A DNA stretch of 64,000 bases from NCBI RefSeq assembly GCF_003703975.1, contig NZ_QTJY01000001.1:868001-932000 (forward strand), in the 5' to 3' direction. The notes beneath the pieces are model-generated. The model worked only from the letters and a program-made list of their open reading frames with translations. It had not been told where the DNA came from and ran no database searches. This DNA is from Larkinella soli (GTDB lineage: Bacteria > Bacteroidota > Bacteroidia > Cytophagales > Spirosomataceae). This document shows positions 61,365 through 64,000 of the stretch, in pieces; positions within the stretch are counted from its first letter, which is position 1, and each line of letters starts with the position of its first letter. The position numbers and the translations under genes were made by a program.

Positions 61365-64000
61365 TTACTCGATCATCTTCAGCAGCTCGTTCAGCTTCAG
61401 CAGGGCCTCGATGGGCGTCAGCACGTTGATGTCGATGGAGCGGAGCTTTTCCCGAACGGCTTCGGCTTTGGGGTCGCCGGCTTCGAAGATTTTCAGCGTG
61501 ATGTCGTTCTGCTTCGGCATGTCGCGCAGGGTTTCCCGGCGGTCGTCGCCGGAATCTTCCCGCCGGCTTTCCAGCAACTTCAGAATCTCTCCGGCCCGCC
61601 CGACGATTTTGGCGGGCATCCCGGCCATCTGGGCCACATGAATCCCGAAACTGTGTTCGCTGCCGCCTTCCTTCAGTTTCCGCAGAAAGATCACCCGGTT
61701 TTCGAGTTCCTTCACGGCCACGTTGAAGTTTTTAATCCGCGGAAAGTCGGCGGCCAGTTCGTTCAGCTCATGATAGTGCGTCGCAAACAGGGTCTTGGGG
61801 CGGAATTGCGGGTGGTTGTGCAGGTATTCGGCGATGGACCAGGCGATGGACACGCCGTCGTAGGTGCTCGTTCCGCGCCCGATTTCATCCATCAGCACCA
61901 GACTACGGTCGCTGAGGTTGTTCAGGATGCTGGCGGTTTCGGTCATTTCGACCATAAACGTAGATTCCCCCCGCGAGAGGTTATCGGAAGCTCCCACCCG
62001 CGTAAAGATTTTGTCGACCAGCCCGATTTCGGCTTCCGAAGCCGGCACGAAGCTGCCCGTCTGCGCCATCAGCACGATGAGGGCGGTCTGGCGGAGGAGC
62101 GCGGATTTTCCGGCCATGTTCGGCCCGGTAATGATGATGATCTGCTGCGTCTCGTCGTCCAGGTAAATGTCGTTCGGGACGTAGGGCTCGCCGGGCGGCA
62201 GCTGCTGCTCGATCACCGGGTGCCGGCCGTCTTTGATCTGAAGGATTTTGGAGTTCGTAATCGTCGGCTTGACATACCGGTTTTTCTCCGCCACCCGGGC
62301 GAAGGAGGCCAGCACGTCGAGGACGGAAACCACCCGGGCGTTCTGCTGAATCTGGGTAACATACTCACCGGCCGCCAGCATCAGGTCGTTAAACATCCGC
62401 TGCTCGATACTGAAAATCTGCTCTTCGGCGTTCAGGATCTTATCTTCGTATTCCTTCAGTTCCGGCGTGATATAGCGTTCGGCGTTGACGAGCGTCTGTT
62501 TCCGGATCCAGTCGTCCGGCACCCGGCTTTTGTGCGCGTTCGACACCTCCAGATAATACCCAAACACCTTGTTGTAGGCCACTTTGAGCGAAGAGATGCC
62601 GGTGCGCTGGATTTCCCGGTTCTGCAGCTGCACGAGATAATCCTTGCCGGTATAGGCCAAAGCGTGCAGTTCGTCAAGCTGGGGGTCCACCCCGCTTTTG
62701 ATCATTCCGCCCTGATTGGTCACCACCGGCACCTCCTCCTTCAGTTCGGCCTCGATCTTGTCGAGCAGAAAGGTGCAGGGATTCAGTTGATCGGCGTATT
62801 TTTTCAGGGAAGAGGTCAGAGGCTGGCGGCTGAGGGCAGTCAGCAACTGCTCCTTGATCGGCAGGATGTGGCCCAGCGACCGCTTGAGCTGCACCATCTC
62901 GCGGGGCGAAATCCGGCGCACGGCCACCTTGGAAATCATCCGCTCCAGGTCGCCGATCTGTTTGAGGTGCTGTCCCAGCAGATCGAGCAGGTCCGGGTCT
63001 TCCTTCAGAAGTTCGACGGTGTTCAGGCGCTCCTCGATCAGCGATTTGTCCTTCAGCGGCAGCATAAGCCACTTCCGCAGCAGCCTCGCTCCCATCGGCG
63101 TCACGGTCTGGTCAAGCACCTGAATGAGTGGAATACCGCCTTCCTGCTGGGCCGCGACCAGCTCCAGGTTGCGGATGGTAAAGCGGTCGAGCCAGACGTA
63201 TTTATCTTCCTCCAGCCGGGTCAGCCGCAGGATATGGGCCACTTCCCGGTGTTCCGTTTCATGGAGGTAGTGCAGAATGACCCCGGCCGCCACGATACCG
63301 TCCTGAAGGGTTTCCACCCCGAAGCCTTTCAGCGAACTCGTCTGAAAATGCCGCGTCAGGAGCGGATAGGCGAAGTCGTAGGTAAAGGCCCAGTCTTCGA
63401 GCGTAAACGAATGGAATTTATCCCCGAAAGCTTCGGCAAACTCCTTCCGGTTCCGTTTGCAGTACAGCACCTCCGAGGGATTGAAGCTTTGCAGCAGTTT
63501 ATCGATATAGGCGGCATTGCCCTGCGAGGTCAGAAACTCTCCGGTCGAAACATCCAGAAAGGCAATCCCGAACCGGTCTTCCGAACCGCCTTTGGCAAAA
63601 TGGACCGCTGCGAGGTAGTTGTTGCGCCGGGTGTCCAGCACGTTGTCGTTGAACGACACGCCGGGCGTCACAAGTTCGGTAACCCCCCGCTTGACGATGC
63701 CTTTGGCCATGGCCGGATCTTCAAGCTGGTCGCAGATGGCGACGCGCTCGCCCGCCCGCACGAGCTTGGGCAGATAGGTATCCAGCGAGTGGTGCGGAAA
63801 ACCGGCCAGTTCCTCCTGCGCCCCGCCGTTGTTGCGCTTCGTCAGCACGATGCCCAGAATGCGGCTGGCCTTGACGGCGTCCTCCCCGAAGGTTTCATAG
63901 AAGTCTCCGACACGGAACAGCAGGATCGCACCGGGGTATTTGGCTTTAATATGATTGTATTGCCGGTTCAGGGGCGTTTCCTTCGTATTTTTTGTGGGTT
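61365..64000 (-). CDS. mutS: DNA mismatch repair protein MutS, partial (start beyond right edge)
   Basis: Mismatch recognition ATPase. The frame is open from the stop at 61365 to base 64000, so only a few N-terminal residues are missing (about 878 codons are seen). The mismatch-contacting FxE motif is in LLFRVGDFYETFGEDA near the right edge. The ATPase has Walker A ITGPNMAGKSALLRQTA (about 62090-62140), the ST/N region GASDNLSRGESTFMVEM and Walker B LVLMDEIGRGTSTYDG. The AraC gene follows directly. Confidence 0.97.
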   Translation of the reverse strand, partial: PTKNTKETPLNRQYNHIKAKYPGAILLFRVGDFYETFGEDAVKASRILGIVLTKRNNGGAQEELAGFPHHSLDTYLPKLVRAGERVAICDQLEDPAMAKGIVKRGVTELVTPGVSFNDNVLDTRRNNYLAAVHFAKGGSEDRFGIAFLDVSTGEFLTSQGNAAYIDKLLQSFNPSEVLYCKRNRKEFAEAFGDKFHSFTLEDWAFTYDFAYPLLTRHFQTSSLKGFGVETLQDGIVAAGVILHYLHETEHREVAHILRLTRLEEDKYVWLDRFTIRNLELVAAQQEGGIPLIQVLDQTVTPMGARLLRKWLMLPLKDKSLIEERLNTVELLKEDPDLLDLLGQHLKQIGDLERMISKVAVRRISPREMVQLKRSLGHILPIKEQLLTALSRQPLTSSLKKYADQLNPCTFLLDKIEAELKEEVPVVTNQGGMIKSGVDPQLDELHALAYTGKDYLVQLQNREIQRTGISSLKVAYNKVFGYYLEVSNAHKSRVPDDWIRKQTLVNAERYITPELKEYEDKILNAEEQIFSIEQRMFNDLMLAAGEYVTQIQQNARVVSVLDVLASFARVAEKNRYVKPTITNSKILQIKDGRHPVIEQQLPPGEPYVPNDIYLDDETQQIIIITGPNMAGKSALLRQTALIVLMAQTGSFVPASEAEIGLVDKIFTRVGASDNLSRGESTFMVEMTETASILNNLSDRSLVLMDEIGRGTSTYDGVSIAWSIAEYLHNHPQFRPKTLFATHYHELNELAADFPRIKNFNVAVKELENRVIFLRKLKEGGSEHSFGIHVAQMAGMPAKIVGRAGEILKLLESRREDSGDDRRETLRDMPKQNDITLKIFEAGDPKAEAVREKLRSIDINVLTPIEALLKLNELLKMIE

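Noticed and set aside
1-64000. CRISPR arrays, tRNA or rRNA genes, insertion sequences and prophage genes
   Set aside because: No regularly spaced repeats, cloverleaf-like sequences with CCA ends, transposases, integrases or phage structural genes were seen by eye.

Overview
This window looks like chromosomal DNA from a GC-rich member of the Bacteroidota, most likely order Cytophagales and close to the Spirosoma/Larkinella group. The evidence is a RagA/SusC plus RagB/SusD pair, promoters of the form TTTG-N20-TAnnTTTG, many families confined to the phylum (DUF6427, DUF4494, DUF6909, HYC_CC_PP, DUF2807 and DUF2723/GT117 proteins), single-chain glycyl-tRNA synthetase, and LytS/LytTR signalling. 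The species is not determined. No tRNA, rRNA, CRISPR array, prophage or intact insertion sequence was seen.

Layout. 1-3.9 kb: a minus-strand run rbfA, LolC/E-like permease, M1 aminopeptidase (cut by the left edge). 4-17.9 kb: housekeeping genes (DUF6427 membrane protein, rpiB, LOG family, helix-hairpin-helix protein, glyS, SRPBCC protein, dicarboxylate/amino acid symporter, a NatA/NatB-like ABC exporter, a DUF2807-LytS-LytTR cluster, DUF4494). 17.9-27.1 kb: a nutrient-uptake locus with SusC and SusD read rightward and a very large FG-GAP/ASPIC lipoprotein read leftward from the same 390-bp gap. 27.9-34.7 kb: a compact copper-handling island (HYC_CC_PP protein, TonB receptor, HMA-AraC regulator, 19-Cys four-helix copper protein, Asp-box propeller, Met/His-rich outer-membrane protein, secreted HMA protein). 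34.7-39.1 kb: kynU, galU, a glucuronokinase-like GHMP kinase and queG. 39.2-41 kb: grpE-dnaJ. 41-52.5 kb: GT117 membrane protein, M3 peptidase, FkbM methyltransferase, PD40 lipoprotein, DUF6909 protein and fumC. 52.6-53.2 kb: the wreck of a RES-Xre toxin-antitoxin locus. 53.2-57 kb: a tight minus-strand run (small protein, nucleotidyltransferase, xthA, RluE-like, pnuC, nadR). 57-64 kb: nucleoside MFS permease, an unknown secreted protein, an SDR, an AraC regulator and mutS (cut by the right edge).

Most notable points. (1) The copper island brings uptake, sensing, storage and envelope copper-binding candidates together without any efflux ATPase or RND pump. (2) The RES-Xre module shows visible decay: a nonsense codon in the antitoxin, an internal deletion in the toxin, and an intact palindromic operator-like site. 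(3) Two intergenic hairpin elements (3.4 kb and 36.9 kb) share a core and ATTGTTGAAT-type arms and look like one repeat family. (4) A glucuronokinase-like enzyme sits beside GalU, suggesting a sugar to sugar-1-phosphate to UDP-sugar salvage pair. Several strong bidirectional terminators are embedded in or between convergent stop codons.
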